From contig DATFQX010000270.1 in NCBI GenBank assembly GCA_035263865.1, positions 1-64,000 of the forward strand: a DNA stretch of 64,000 nucleotides, written 5' to 3'. The position numbers were made by a program, and so were the translations under genes. Positions within the stretch are counted from its first letter, which is position 1; every line of letters starts with the position of its first letter. This document shows positions 52,901-60,799 of the stretch, piece after piece. The stretch is from VAZQ01 sp035263865 (GTDB taxonomy: Bacteria > Pseudomonadota > Alphaproteobacteria > Rhizobiales > Xanthobacteraceae). The notes beneath the pieces are model-generated. The model searched no databases, was not told where the DNA came from, and worked only from the letters and a program-made list of their open reading frames with translations.

Positions 52901-54067
52901 ATGGATGCACCCTCCGATATGCCTTCGCGCGGGGAGCCGGCCAAACCAGCGTCTGAGCCATCCGCGGCAGCGCCCGATGCATCCGCGGCACCTTCCGATT
53001 CATCCGCATCAGCGCCCGAGCCTTCGCCGCCGCGGCGGCGCGGCGGCGGCGTGTCGCTGCTCGGTATTGCGACGGCGTGCCTCGGCATCGTGCTTGCCGT
53101 GCTCGGTATTGCGACGCTCATCGTCGGCCGCGACAGCAGCGTGAGCGCACTCGATGCGCGGCTCGCCGGGCTCGAGCTTCACCTGCGCGAGCTTGCCGCG
53201 CGCCCGGCGCCGGCGAGCGCCGATCCCAAAATCCTCGAGGAGGTCGCGGGCCGTCTCGCCAAGCTCGAGGCGGCCGCCGGCGCCCGCTCGGCGCTGGGCG
53301 ATGCGGCGCTTGCCGACCGCCTCGCAAAACTCGAGACCGAGCTCAAGCTGCTCGCCGAGACCGTGGGCGCCCTCGGCCGCCGCAACGAGGAGATCCTTGC
53401 CGCCGCGCGCGAGGCGCGCGCGCGGGCCGATGCCGGCGCTGCGGCGCTCGCCGAGCTTGCGCAAAAAATTCCCGATGCGTCCGCCGCTGTGCGCAGCGAG
53501 CTTGAAGGCTTGGGCAACCGCGTGGCGGCGGTCGAGCGCGGCGAAAAGGCGGCGGAGCGCGGCGATCGTACGCTGCGGCTCGCGCTTGCCGCGAGCGCGC
53601 TCAACGGCGCGGTCGAGCGCGGCGAGCCCCTCGCGACCGAGCTCGCCACGGTCAAGGCGCTCGGCGGCGAGCAAAAACTCCTCGCCGCGCTCGAGCCGTT
53701 CGCGGCGTCGGGCGTGCCCACACCCGCGGTACTCGCGCGCGAGTTTTCCGACCTTGCGCCGTCGCTGCAGGCTTCCGCGGCGCCGCGCGAAGGCGTGCTC
53801 GGCAAGCTGCAAATGAACGCGGAAAAATTGATCCGCATCCGCCGCATCGACGAGACGCCGGGCAGCGACCCTGCCGCGATTCTTGCCCGCAGCGAGGCGA
53901 AAGTTTTGCGCGGCGATATTGCCGGCGGTCTCGCGGAGTTGGCGCAGCTTCCACCGCAAGCGCGCGTGCCCGCCGAGGCTTGGATCAAGCGCGCGCAGGC
54001 GGCGGTCGCCGCGCGCGACGCGAGCCGGCGCCTCTCCGCCGACGCGCTGGCCGGGCTCGGCAGGTGA
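52901..54067 (+). CDS. Mitofilin/COG4223-family membrane protein
   Basis: A 388-aa protein with a Pro/Ser/Ala-rich cytosolic N-terminus, one transmembrane helix (about 51-74: VSLLGIATACLGIVLAVLGI), a long alanine- and glutamate-rich coiled coil (about 80-230), and a C-terminal domain ending EAWIKRAQAAVAARDASRRL like mitofilin/Mic60. The alphaproteobacterial Mic60 homologue is regularly encoded between hemD and hemY and shapes intracytoplasmic membranes. The compositional bias lowers certainty about exact boundaries, not about the family. Confidence 0.85.
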   Translation: MDAPSDMPSRGEPAKPASEPSAAAPDASAAPSDSSASAPEPSPPRRRGGGVSLLGIATACLGIVLAVLGIATLIVGRDSSVSALDARLAGLELHLRELAARPAPASADPKILEEVAGRLAKLEAAAGARSALGDAALADRLAKLETELKLLAETVGALGRRNEEILAAAREARARADAGAAALAELAQKIPDASAAVRSELEGLGNRVAAVERGEKAAERGDRTLRLALAASALNGAVERGEPLATELATVKALGGEQKLLAALEPFAASGVPTPAVLAREFSDLAPSLQASAAPREGVLGKLQMNAEKLIRIRRIDETPGSDPAAILARSEAKVLRGDIAGGLAELAQLPPQARVPAEAWIKRAQAAVAARDASRRLSADALAGLGR

Positions 54068-54105
54068 TGGCGATGCGATTTTGGGGCGATGGAATGAGCG
54101 CGAGC

Positions 54106-54256
54106 GGCAAGCTCGGTCTGTTCCCTCCCCCGCTTGCGGGGGAGGGGTAGGGAGGGGGCATGCATCAAGATTCGCGGGATAAGATTCCCGTGCGTAAACT
54201 CACCCCCTCCCCAACCCTCCCCCGCAAGCGGGGGAGGGGGCACACCGCGTTCGCCG
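54106..54256. repeat. Composite palindromic element, mitofilin-hemY gap
   Basis: Left arm GCAAGCTCGGTCTGTTCCC with CCCCCGCTTGCGGGGG; the 44-nt spacer is longer than usual and contains AAGATTC twice (ATCAAGATTCGCGG and TAAGATTCCCG); right arm CCCCCGCAAGCGGGGG then CACACCGCG. Confidence 0.9.
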
Positions 54257-54262
54257 CGCAAC

Positions 54263-54356
54263 TGTCGCCCGCGGGCTTGACCCGCGGGTCCATCATTCTT
54301 CGTAAGAAGTTTTTGCGAAGACGATGGATGCCCGGGTCAAGCCCGGGCATGACGGA
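54263..54356. repeat. Palindromic repeat (CCCGGGCTTGACCCGGG family)
   Basis: CCGCGGGCTTGACCCGCGGG at the left and CCCGGGTCAAGCCCGGGC at the right form two hairpins around a central TCGTAAGAAGTTTTTGCGA inverted repeat. A second, more diverged copy is at 62717-62810. Confidence 0.85.
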
Positions 54357-54400
54357 TAAAAGGCCGCAGGTTAAAACTTTGATATGAGCCGCTTTCAAAC

Positions 54401-56245
54401 ATGATTCGCGTCATCATCTACCTCATCATTGTCGCGGCGCTGGCCTACGGCGCGGTGTGGCTCGCCGAGCGGCCGGGCGAGGTCGCCATCACCTGGCAGG
54501 GCGAGCGCATCGACACCTCGGTGATGGTGCTCGCCGCCGCGATCGCCGCCGTCGCGGTGGCGGTGGTGTTTTTCTGGTCGATCCTGCGCGCGCTCCTCAA
54601 CGCGCCCGCAGCGATCGCCCGCTACCGGCGCGAGCGCCGCGGCGAGCGCGGCTATCGCGCGGTCTCGCGCGGGCTGATCGCGGTCGGCTCCGGCGACGCG
54701 CGCGGGGCGCAAAAATTCACCGCCGAGGCGCTGCGCATCGCCCCGCGCGAGCCGCTCACGCTTCTCCTCACCGCGCAGAGCGCGCAGCTTTCCGGCGATC
54801 GCGACGCGGCCGTCGCGACCTTCCAGGAGCTGGCAGCGCGCGATGACACCCGCGTGCTCGGCCTGCACGGCCTCTTCGTCGAGGCGCATCGCCGCCACGA
54901 CCACGCCGCTGCGCTCGGCTTTGCCGAGGCGGCGGCGCGGCACGACTCGACGCCGGTGTGGGCGGCGCAGGCGGTGCTCGAATTCCGCTGCGTCGCCGGC
55001 GACTGGACCGGCGCGCTCGAGCGGCTCGACCGCAACTTGAAAGAAAAGCTCATCGACCGGCGCACCTACCGCCGCCAGCGCGCCGTGCTGATCACCGCGC
55101 AGGCGCAGGCCTTGGCGCAAACCGAGCCCGCGCGCGCGGCGGCGCTCGCGCGCGAGGCGGCCAAGCTCGCCCCCGACCTGGTGCCGGCCGCAACACTCGC
55201 GGGGCGCCTGCTCGGCGAGGCGGGCGAGCGGCGCAAGGCATCGCGCATCATCGAGCGCGCCTGGCGCGAAAATCCGCATCCCGATCTCGCCGCCGCCTAT
55301 GCGGCGCTGCGCCCCGGCGATTCCGCGCGCCAGCGCTTGAGCCGGGTCGAGGCGCTCGCGGCAAAAGGACCCGCCGACGCCGAGGCCGCGCTCGCGGTCG
55401 CACGCGCCGCGCTCGACGCGCAGGAATTTTCCGTGGCGCGCGCCGCGCTCGCGCCCTACACGGCCGCGCCGCGCAAGCGCGTGGCGGCGCTGATGGCCGA
55501 ACTCGAAATGGCGCAGGGCGACGAGGGCCGCGCGCGCGAATGGATGGCGCGCGCGCTCAACGCGCGGCGCGATCCGGCCTGGACGGCGGACGCCTTCGTC
55601 TCCGATCACTGGCTGCCGATCTCGCCGGTCAGCGGCCGGCTTGACGCGTTCGAGTGGAAGGATCCGCTCGCTGGCGAGGACCACGGCCCGGTGATCGAGC
55701 ACGCCGCCGAGGCGGCGTCGGTACCGGCGACAGTCGCGACACCGCGTCCAGCGCACACGCGTGCCGCGGCGTCCCCTCCCCCGCTTGCGGGGGAGGGACA
55801 GGGAGGGGGCACGCGAAAAGATGCATCGGTGCAAGCTCACCCCCTCCCCACAGGGGCACCCCGCGACGCAACGCGTCGCGGGGACCCCGTTGCGGGGGAG
55901 GGAGCAGACCGAGCATGGCAACCGGATGAGGAGACTCGACCCGGCGGCTTCTTCGGAAGTCACGAGACGGAGCGCCCAGAAGAAAAAGCGGAGCGCCCGG
56001 ATGAAAAGGAGTCGCGCCGCAGCCCTTTCTTCGGTGGTGGAGCGCGAGAACGCCACCGCCGCGCGGCGGCGACGGCGGATAAGTCGCGCGCGCCGCGTCC
56101 CGAGGTAACGCCGGTGGCGCCGCCCATTATTCCGCTGGTGCACGCGCCTGACGATCCCGGCCCCAACGGCGATGCGCCGCGCGAGCCCGAGACGGACGCG
56201 CCGCCCTCGGAAGGCTGGCGCCGCATCCGCGCGCTGTTCAAGTGA
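54401..56245 (+). CDS. hemY: HemY-family TPR membrane protein with repeat-derived insertion
   Basis: A 614-aa protein with two N-terminal transmembrane helices (IRVIIYLIIVAALAYGAVWL; VLAAAIAAVAVAVVFFW), the HemY_N domain (GEVAITWQGERIDTSVMV), TPR-like repeats to about residue 430, and a Pro/Asp-rich C-terminus. HemY of this type is linked to haem synthesis but is not the protoporphyrinogen oxidase of the same name. Residues of about 452-505 are encoded by a palindromic element inserted in frame (55755-55914; e.g. SPPPLAGEGQGGG), after the last conserved domain, so function is probably retained. Confidence 0.88.
   Translation: MIRVIIYLIIVAALAYGAVWLAERPGEVAITWQGERIDTSVMVLAAAIAAVAVAVVFFWSILRALLNAPAAIARYRRERRGERGYRAVSRGLIAVGSGDARGAQKFTAEALRIAPREPLTLLLTAQSAQLSGDRDAAVATFQELAARDDTRVLGLHGLFVEAHRRHDHAAALGFAEAAARHDSTPVWAAQAVLEFRCVAGDWTGALERLDRNLKEKLIDRRTYRRQRAVLITAQAQALAQTEPARAAALAREAAKLAPDLVPAATLAGRLLGEAGERRKASRIIERAWRENPHPDLAAAYAALRPGDSARQRLSRVEALAAKGPADAEAALAVARAALDAQEFSVARAALAPYTAAPRKRVAALMAELEMAQGDEGRAREWMARALNARRDPAWTADAFVSDHWLPISPVSGRLDAFEWKDPLAGEDHGPVIEHAAEAASVPATVATPRPAHTRAAASPPPLAGEGQGGGTRKDASVQAHPLPTGAPRDATRRGDPVAGEGADRAWQPDEETRPGGFFGSHETERPEEKAERPDEKESRRSPFFGGGARERHRRAAATADKSRAPRPEVTPVAPPIIPLVHAPDDPGPNGDAPREPETDAPPSEGWRRIRALFK
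55755..55914. repeat. Composite palindromic element inserted in frame within hemY
   Basis: Left arm CCGCGGCGTCCCCTCC with CCCCCGCTTGCGGGGG; spacer CACGCGAAAAGATGCATCGG; right arm split by a different nested palindrome (55849-55891) and ending GGAGCAGACCGAGCATGG. The reading frame of hemY passes straight through. Confidence 0.92.
55849..55891. repeat. Nested GC-rich palindrome (second nested family)
   Basis: CCCCGCGACGC and GCGTCGCGGGG flank a central AAC; outer bases GGGG (55853) and CCCC (55888) extend the stem. It replaces the loop part of the right-arm hairpin, joining CTCCCC to TGCGGGGGAGGG. Confidence 0.8.
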
Positions 56246-56283
56246 CAGCGCACTGACTTTCAGCCTGGCGGGCAGATCTCTCC

Positions 56284-56410
56284 TCCGCTCATTCCCGCGC
56301 AAGCGGGAATCCACGTCTTCGTGTCCCGGGCGAGCGAAGCGAGACCCGGGACCTAGAGCCACCAGCTCCAACCCTGGGTCCCCGCTTTCGCGGGGACGAA
56401 CGGAGAGGAG
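56284..56410. repeat. Palindromic repeat cluster (CATTCCCGCG / GGGTCCCCGC family)
   Basis: CGCTCATTCCCGCGCAAGCG starts the unit and CCCCGCTTTCGCGGGGACGA ends it, as in 51511-51577, but the middle carries an additional palindrome CCCGGGCGAGCGAAGCGAG/ACCCGGG. It lies between hemY and tRNA-Thr. Confidence 0.8.
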
Positions 56411-56461
56411 AGGGCGCACCGCTTCGACAGCGGGCGGCTTCTTTGCTACAACGCTCGCGAC

Positions 56462-56536
56462 GCCGCAGTAGCTCAACGGTAGAGCAATCGCTTCGTAAGC
56501 GATAGGTTGACGGTTCGAATCCGCCCTGCGGCACCA
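56462..56536 (+). tRNA. tRNA-Thr (anticodon CGT)
   Basis: A 75-nt cloverleaf: acceptor GCCGCAG pairs with CTGCGGC, the anticodon arm ATCGC / TTCGTAA / GCGAT gives anticodon CGT (ACG codons), the T-arm contains GGTTCGAATCC, discriminator A, and CCA is encoded at 56534-56536. Confidence 0.97.
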
Positions 56537-56743
56537 GCTTTCCAGCATCAACCGTCCGCGCTGCGATGAGCTCGGCCTCCTCGCCAGTGATGCATTTCAC
56601 GCTTTCGCCGCGGCGATGACGATTTTGTAACCGTTCCCATGGCTTGCGGCCGGCAGGCTTGCAGCGATGCAAAGCGGCGGCGCCAACGATACGCGGCCGC
56701 GTGCGTTGTCGCGGTTCGTGGGGCGAGATAAGGAGAGCGTGTC

Positions 56744-57040
56744 ATGATCGGTGTGCACAAACACGTGGCTGCGGCGCTCGCCTTGGGGATTGCGGTTTCC
56801 GCCCTGGCAACGCCGAGCTTTGCGCAACGCGCGGAGGATCAGATGAGCGGCTCGCGGGAAAATGCGCTGAAGGAATGCAACGCCGAGGCTCAGAAGGTGA
56901 GCCAGCACACCTGGGCTGACCATCAGATTCACAAATACCGCTCCTGCATGATGCAACACGGCGAGCAGCAGGCCGCCTATTACGCCGCCCTCAAGGTGAG
57001 GGTGCCCGCCCTCGCCCTTCGAGACGCCGCCTCATGGTGA
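56744..57040 (+). CDS. Small secreted two-cysteine protein, paralogue 1 (repeat-extended C-terminus)
   Basis: A 98-aa protein: signal peptide ending ALATPSFA-QR, then SGSRENALKECNAEAQKVSQ, HTWADHQIHKYRSCMMQHGEQQ with two cysteines that could form a disulphide. AAGGAG lies 8 nt before ATG 56744. The last 15 or so residues (KVRVPALALRDAASW) come from a palindromic repeat starting near 56992; the paralogue at 57392 ends without them. I do not recognise the family; it is probably periplasmic. Confidence 0.75.
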   Translation: MIGVHKHVAAALALGIAVSALATPSFAQRAEDQMSGSRENALKECNAEAQKVSQHTWADHQIHKYRSCMMQHGEQQAAYYAALKVRVPALALRDAASW

Positions 57041-57135
57041 GGTGCCCACCCTCATCCTTCGAGACGCGGGCTGCGCCCGCTCCTCAGGATGAGGGTGGGC
57101 CTCGAACCACGCGCGCCTTCTCAGGACGAGGGTGG
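56992..57135. repeat. Palindromic repeat (CCCACCCTCATCC / GGATGAGGGTGGG family)
   Basis: A near-perfect long hairpin at 57044-57100: GCCCACCCTCATCCTTCGAG on one side and CTCAGGATGAGGGTGGGC on the other, with partial copies before and after it. It encodes the C-terminus of the gene at 56744. Confidence 0.88.
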
Positions 57136-57391
57136 ATGGATGCTACCCCTACGAGTTCTATTCGGGCGCCGCCGCGACACCTGTGTTCCACCCTTGGAAC
57201 AGCGGTGCGATGCCACGGAACAGCGCTGCCGCGTTGCGCGTTTTCTTTGCAGTATGGGGCCGTTCCGCGGGGCGATGGAACGGCCTCGCGATTCAGGCGA
57301 GACGAGTCTCGAGTCTACTCAAAAAGAGAGATCCAAAGTCTCGCGCAACCACGCGGCGTTGAGTCGCGTGAGGAACATAAGGAGTATGGTC
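57136..57391. other. Gap between the two small secreted-protein genes
   Basis: No credible coding frame. GTTCCACCCTTGGAAC near 57184-57199 is a small palindrome, with related GGAACAGC and GCCGTTCC motifs nearby, and an AT-richer stretch (57300-57335) could hold the promoter of the second gene. Confidence 0.4.
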
Positions 57392-57616
57392 ATGAAAAGG
57401 GTCAGCAAAATCGTGGCGGCCCTTGTTTTCGGGCTCGTCGTTTCCGCGCTGGCGACGCCGAGCTTCGCGCAGCGTGCCGAGGGCATGAGCGGCGCGCGTG
57501 CCCAGGCGCTGGAAGCGTGCAACAAGGAGGCCGGGAAATTTGTGGAGCACACCTGGGGCGACGTCGAGATCTACACCTACCGCGCCTGCATGACAAAACA
57601 CGCCCAGCAGGAGTAG
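57392..57616 (+). CDS. Small secreted two-cysteine protein, paralogue 2
   Basis: A 74-aa exported protein: MKRVSKIVAALVFGLVVSA, cleavage at ATPSFA-QR, then MSGARAQALEACNKEAGKFVEHTWGDVEIYTYRACMTKHAQQE. It shares VSALATPSFAQRAE, the AL-x-x-CN-x-EA core and HTW ... YR-x-CM with the protein at 56744. AAGGAG at 57379-57384 fits ATG 57392 rather than the ATG at 57386. Function unknown. Confidence 0.78.
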   Translation: MKRVSKIVAALVFGLVVSALATPSFAQRAEGMSGARAQALEACNKEAGKFVEHTWGDVEIYTYRACMTKHAQQE

Positions 57617-57650
57617 CGGGCGGTTGCGACAAGGAGCGGTCTTGCCCCAG

Positions 57651-57758
57651 CGTCCCATCCCCCGCTTGCGGTGCGTAACAAGAAAGAACGAGGCTCTTGC
57701 CCCCCTCCCCGACCCTCCCCCCGCAAGCGGGGGGAGGGAGCACACCGAGTGTGCGGCG
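57651..57758. repeat. Composite palindromic element, degenerate left arm
   Basis: The left arm is truncated (CCATCCCCCGCTTGCGG then GTGCG) while the right arm is intact with a CCCCCCGCAAGCGGGG hairpin and AGCACACCGAGTGTG. It lies between the small secreted gene and the Sel1 gene. Confidence 0.85.
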
Positions 57759-57835
57759 CGCATTATCTTCTCAGCACGAGATGTGTCCCGCCGCCGCCAC
57801 AGCCAAACAAAAGTCAGGAAAATCGACGCGCGCCG

Positions 57836-58624
57836 CTACCCCTGCGGCTTCCATTCGCGCGCGCGCTTCTGCGCCTCGGCGAGCTGTGCCGATGTCATCT
57901 CGTTGGCCATCGTGTCGCGGTTCTTGACCGCGGCGGCGCGGTTGCGCGCGTCGGTCGGGGGAAAGCGCGCGGCGGCCAGATTGAACCACATATGCGCCGC
58001 GACCGCGTCCTGCGCCACGCCTTCGCCGCGCGCGTAGGCGAGGCCGAGATTGTACTGCGCTGGCGCATCGCCGCGTTCGGCGGCGGCGCGGTACCAGCGC
58101 GCGGCCTCGGCGAAATCCTGCGGCACGCCGCGGCCTTCGCCGTACATCACGCCGAGCGTGTAGCCCGCGACCGCGTTACCCTTCTCGGCGGCGGGCTTAA
58201 GCCACTTCGCCGCCTCGGCGTCGTCGTGCGGCGCGCCGCGGCCGCGGTAATAGGCTTGTCCGATGATCGCCTCGGCGCGCGCATTGCCCTCATCCGCGAG
58301 CGGACGCGCGAGCTTGAGCGCCTTGGCGTAGTCGCCCTTCTGGAACGCGGCCTCCGCCTCATCGGCGGCGTCGCCGGGCCCGCTTGCGAGCCCGACCGCC
58401 GCGGCGGTCACGACGAAAGCCTCTTTGATCGCGTGCCGGTAGACGCCGAGCGTAAAGCCGATCGCCAGCGCGATCACGGCCACGCCGATGGTGAAGCGCA
58501 CGCGAAAGCCCCACCACTGCCGCGCCACGCCCTTGCACTGGCTGAGCGCCGACTGCAGCGCGTTGACGCGCTGCTCAAGCTCGACCTCGCGCGCGTGGTT
58601 TTTCGTTCGTGCAAACAACGCCAT
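57836..58624 (-). CDS. Sel1-like repeat (TPR-type) membrane protein
   Basis: A 262-aa protein: a short coiled coil (REVELEQRVNALQSALSQ), one transmembrane helix (FTIGVAVIALAIGFTLGVY), then Sel1 repeats recognisable by NARAEAIIGQAYYRGRGAPHDDAEAAKW, NAVAGYTLGVMYGEGRGVPQDFAEAARWY and DAPAQYNLGLAYARGEGVAQD. Sel1 proteins scaffold envelope complexes; no specific role can be assigned. AAGGA precedes ATG 58624. Upstream frame is repeat sequence. Confidence 0.87.
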   Translation of the reverse strand: MALFARTKNHAREVELEQRVNALQSALSQCKGVARQWWGFRVRFTIGVAVIALAIGFTLGVYRHAIKEAFVVTAAAVGLASGPGDAADEAEAAFQKGDYAKALKLARPLADEGNARAEAIIGQAYYRGRGAPHDDAEAAKWLKPAAEKGNAVAGYTLGVMYGEGRGVPQDFAEAARWYRAAAERGDAPAQYNLGLAYARGEGVAQDAVAAHMWFNLAAARFPPTDARNRAAAVKNRDTMANEMTSAQLAEAQKRAREWKPQG

Positions 58625-58716
58625 GCCAAGTCCTTGCGGCGAAAGCCCCGCGCCTGCCCTAGAGGTAGGCATCGGCTTAAGGCGCGACAACCTTGCGTCA
58701 AATACTCGTGAGGACG

Positions 58717-58913
58717 CCGCGAACTCGGTCTGCTCCCTCCCCCGCTTGCGGGGTAGGGGTGGGGAGGGGGTGGACTGCCGAGTCTTTGTGCATGCCCCCT
58801 CCCTAACCCTCCAGCCGAAGTCGGATCTATCCAACTTCGGCCAGTTAAGATATGGCCGAACTCGGGTAAACCCGAGTTCGGCTGCAAGCGGGGGAGGGGA
58901 CGCACCGAGCGCG
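58717..58913. repeat. Composite palindromic element with nested 71-bp insertion
   Basis: Left arm CGCGAACTCGGTCTGCTCCC with a GCTTGCGGGGTAGGGG hairpin (one change), spacer GAGTCTTTGTGCA, right arm split by the nested element (58813-58883) and ending ACGCACCGAGCGCG. It is in the 403-bp divergent gap between the Sel1 gene and the 456-aa protein gene; nothing else is evident there. Confidence 0.9.
58813..58883. repeat. Nested 71-bp double-hairpin element, copy 3
   Basis: AGCCGAAGTCGGATCTATCC with a mismatched return arm (AACTTCGGC), spacer CAGTTAAGATATG, then GCCGAACTCGGGTAAACCC hairpin. Same length, orientation and insertion point (CCCTCC / GCAAGCGGGG) as the copy at 48970. Confidence 0.9.
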
Positions 58914-59027
58914 GGGAGGGAGCACTCAGTCTGCGGCATAAGTGCCTGCGGCAAGTGCACCGCGAGTGCAGCGAACCCGAGGCCGCCCTTGCGCGTTGTA
59001 AGGCAGTCCCAACGGGGGCCGCAGCCC

Positions 59028-60398
59028 ATGGTGCGAGCGAGCGTGCTGCTTGCGGCGGTGCTGGTGGTGTGCGTGGCCTCGAGTGCCGAGGCGCGCCGCC
59101 GCCACCACGGCTATTGGGGCGGCGAGCAAAGCTACGGCGAGCGCTCCTCCTCGCGCTCCTCGCTCGACGCCTGGCGGCGCGCCCGCGACGCGCAAGGGCA
59201 AAATCAAGATCAGGATCAGCCGCGCGACCAAGGGCAGGCGCGTGGTGAGGATCGCGGCACGCCAAGCCCCAAGCAAAATCTCGGGCAGGATCTGCGGGGA
59301 GACCGCGGCGATGATCGCTCCCGCTATTCGCGCTACGAGCGCCGGCGCGGGCGTCTCGACGAGTGGCGCCGCGCGCAAGAGCGCGGCCAAGAGAGTTTTC
59401 GCCGCAGCCGCGATGACTGGCGCTCCGTGCGCGAGGAGGAGCGCCGCGCGCGGGACGCGCGGGATGAGGAGCGCCGGCGCGCACGCGAGCGCGAAACCCG
59501 CGCTGCCGCGCCTGGCGCTGCTGCGCTGTCCCGCACCCGCAGCGGGCCGTTCGGCGCCGCCATCGACAAGCTCGTGCGCGGCTGCGCCGTGCAAGCGGCC
59601 GAGTTCGAGAACTGGCCGTTTGATGCGATCTCGGAGGCGGTTGCCCCCGACGAGGCGCAGCGCAACGCGCTCACGAATCTGCGCAACGCCGCCAACGAGG
59701 CGGCGGAGCGGCTCGTCAAGGACTGCCCGCAGGAGGTGCCGGCGGCGCCCGCGGCGAGGCTCGAGGCGGTGGCGCAGGGGATCGACGCGGCGCTCAAGGC
59801 CTACGACGTCGTCGAGCCGGCGCTGCAGGCCTTTTACGGCGCGCTCAACGACGAGCAGAAGGCGCGGCTCTATCGCGAGATGGCGGCGTCGGTCGCCGCG
59901 AATGCGCCGCAGACCTCGCCCCGCCGCGAGGCGCAGGACGCGCGCGAGGCGCGTGACTATTCGCGCGAGGGTCGCGACTATTCCTCGCGCCGGCATCGCT
60001 GGCGCGCCTATGCCGCGGCACGCGAGGCCGCCGCGCGCGAACAAACTGCGGCGCGCAACCCGCCGCGCCCATCGCCGACCGGCTCGAGCGGCATGTGCGA
60101 AGAACTCGCCAGCGTGCTGCGCAACTGGCCGGTGCGCGAGATCGAGCAAAACGTGCGGCTCAGCGGGGGGCAGCGCGTTGCCTTCTACGAGCTCGTCACC
60201 TCTTCGCTCAAAGCCGCCGACACGCTTTCTTCCGCCTGCCCCGCCGAGGCCGCGCTCACCCCGGTCGGGCGCATGCAGGCGATGCGCAAGCGCCTTGCTG
60301 CCGTGCGCGCCGCCACCGCCGCCATCCGCGCCCCGCTTTCGCGCTTCTACGAGGCGCTCGACCAGGGCCAGCAGGTGCGGTTTGCCGGGATGAGTTAG
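59028..60398 (+). CDS. LTXXQ/Spy-like exported protein with two helical domains
   Basis: A 456-aa exported protein: signal peptide MVRASVLLAAVLVVCVASSA, then a long Arg/Asp/Glu/Gln-rich low-complexity region (about 25-160), then two similar helical domains: one from about 170 (IDKLVRGCAVQAAEFENWPFDAI ... LNDEQKARLYREMA) and one from about 355 (MCEELASVLRNWPVREIEQNV ... LDQGQQVRFAGMS). The LNDEQKARL and LDQGQQVRF stretches resemble the LTXXQ motif of Spy/CpxP periplasmic chaperones. Specific role unknown. Confidence 0.78.
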   Translation: MVRASVLLAAVLVVCVASSAEARRRHHGYWGGEQSYGERSSSRSSLDAWRRARDAQGQNQDQDQPRDQGQARGEDRGTPSPKQNLGQDLRGDRGDDRSRYSRYERRRGRLDEWRRAQERGQESFRRSRDDWRSVREEERRARDARDEERRRARERETRAAAPGAAALSRTRSGPFGAAIDKLVRGCAVQAAEFENWPFDAISEAVAPDEAQRNALTNLRNAANEAAERLVKDCPQEVPAAPAARLEAVAQGIDAALKAYDVVEPALQAFYGALNDEQKARLYREMAASVAANAPQTSPRREAQDAREARDYSREGRDYSSRRHRWRAYAAAREAAAREQTAARNPPRPSPTGSSGMCEELASVLRNWPVREIEQNVRLSGGQRVAFYELVTSSLKAADTLSSACPAEAALTPVGRMQAMRKRLAAVRAATAAIRAPLSRFYEALDQGQQVRFAGMS

Positions 60399-60412
60399 GG
60401 CGCACTCTTCAC

Positions 60413-60547
60413 GCGCACACTCGGTCTGCTCCCTCTCCCGCTTGCGGGGGAGGGGTGGGGAGGGGGCGAACCGCGCGACTCTTCGTGCATACCCCCTCCC
60501 TATCCCTCCCCCGCAAGCGGGGGGAGGGGACACACCGAGCGCGCGGC
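60413..60547. repeat. Composite palindromic element
   Basis: Left arm CACACTCGGTCTGCTCCCTC with hairpin CCCGCTTGCGGGGG, spacer CGACTCTTCGTGCA, right hairpin CCCCCGCAAGCGGGGG, ending ACACACCGAGCGCGCGG. It follows the 456-aa protein gene. Confidence 0.9.
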
Positions 60548-60588
60548 CTGATTGTCGATCAAGCAACGAGCGCTTAGACTCTCGCCTC

Positions 60589-60761
60589 ATGACCAAGCTT
60601 CTCGAACAAGCACTCGAAGCCGTCCGCTGCCCGCGGCGGTGAGCCGGAGGAGATCGACGCCGCGCATCTTCCGGCGGTTCTCGAAGGCCTTGCCCAGGCG
60701 AAGCGTCCAGTTCGCCAGCGATGCCGAGGTCGAAGCCGCCTTTCGCCGCCTCGACGGATGA
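60589..60761 (+). pseudogene. Frameshifted type II antitoxin remnant
   Basis: Begins MTKLLEQALEAVR, then hits a stop in frame. Reading the next frames gives EPEEIDAAHLPAVLEGLAQ and finally FASDAEVEAAFRRLDG, which together rebuild a typical small antitoxin (RelB/ParD-type neighbour of a RelE/ParE toxin). At least two frameshifts separate the pieces. Its end overlaps the toxin remnant by ATGA. Confidence 0.7.
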
Positions 60762-60799
60762 AGCTGCGCTTCACTCCGCGAACACTACGAGCATTAGAC
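60758..60799 (+). pseudogene. Truncated RelE/ParE-type toxin remnant
   Basis: MKLRFTPRTLRALD is the usual beginning of ParE/RelE toxins (MKLRFTPRALRDLD-type). After this the reading continues into sequence antisense to another decayed gene and loses all toxin resemblance, so only the N-terminus survives. It is coupled to the antitoxin remnant. Confidence 0.6.
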
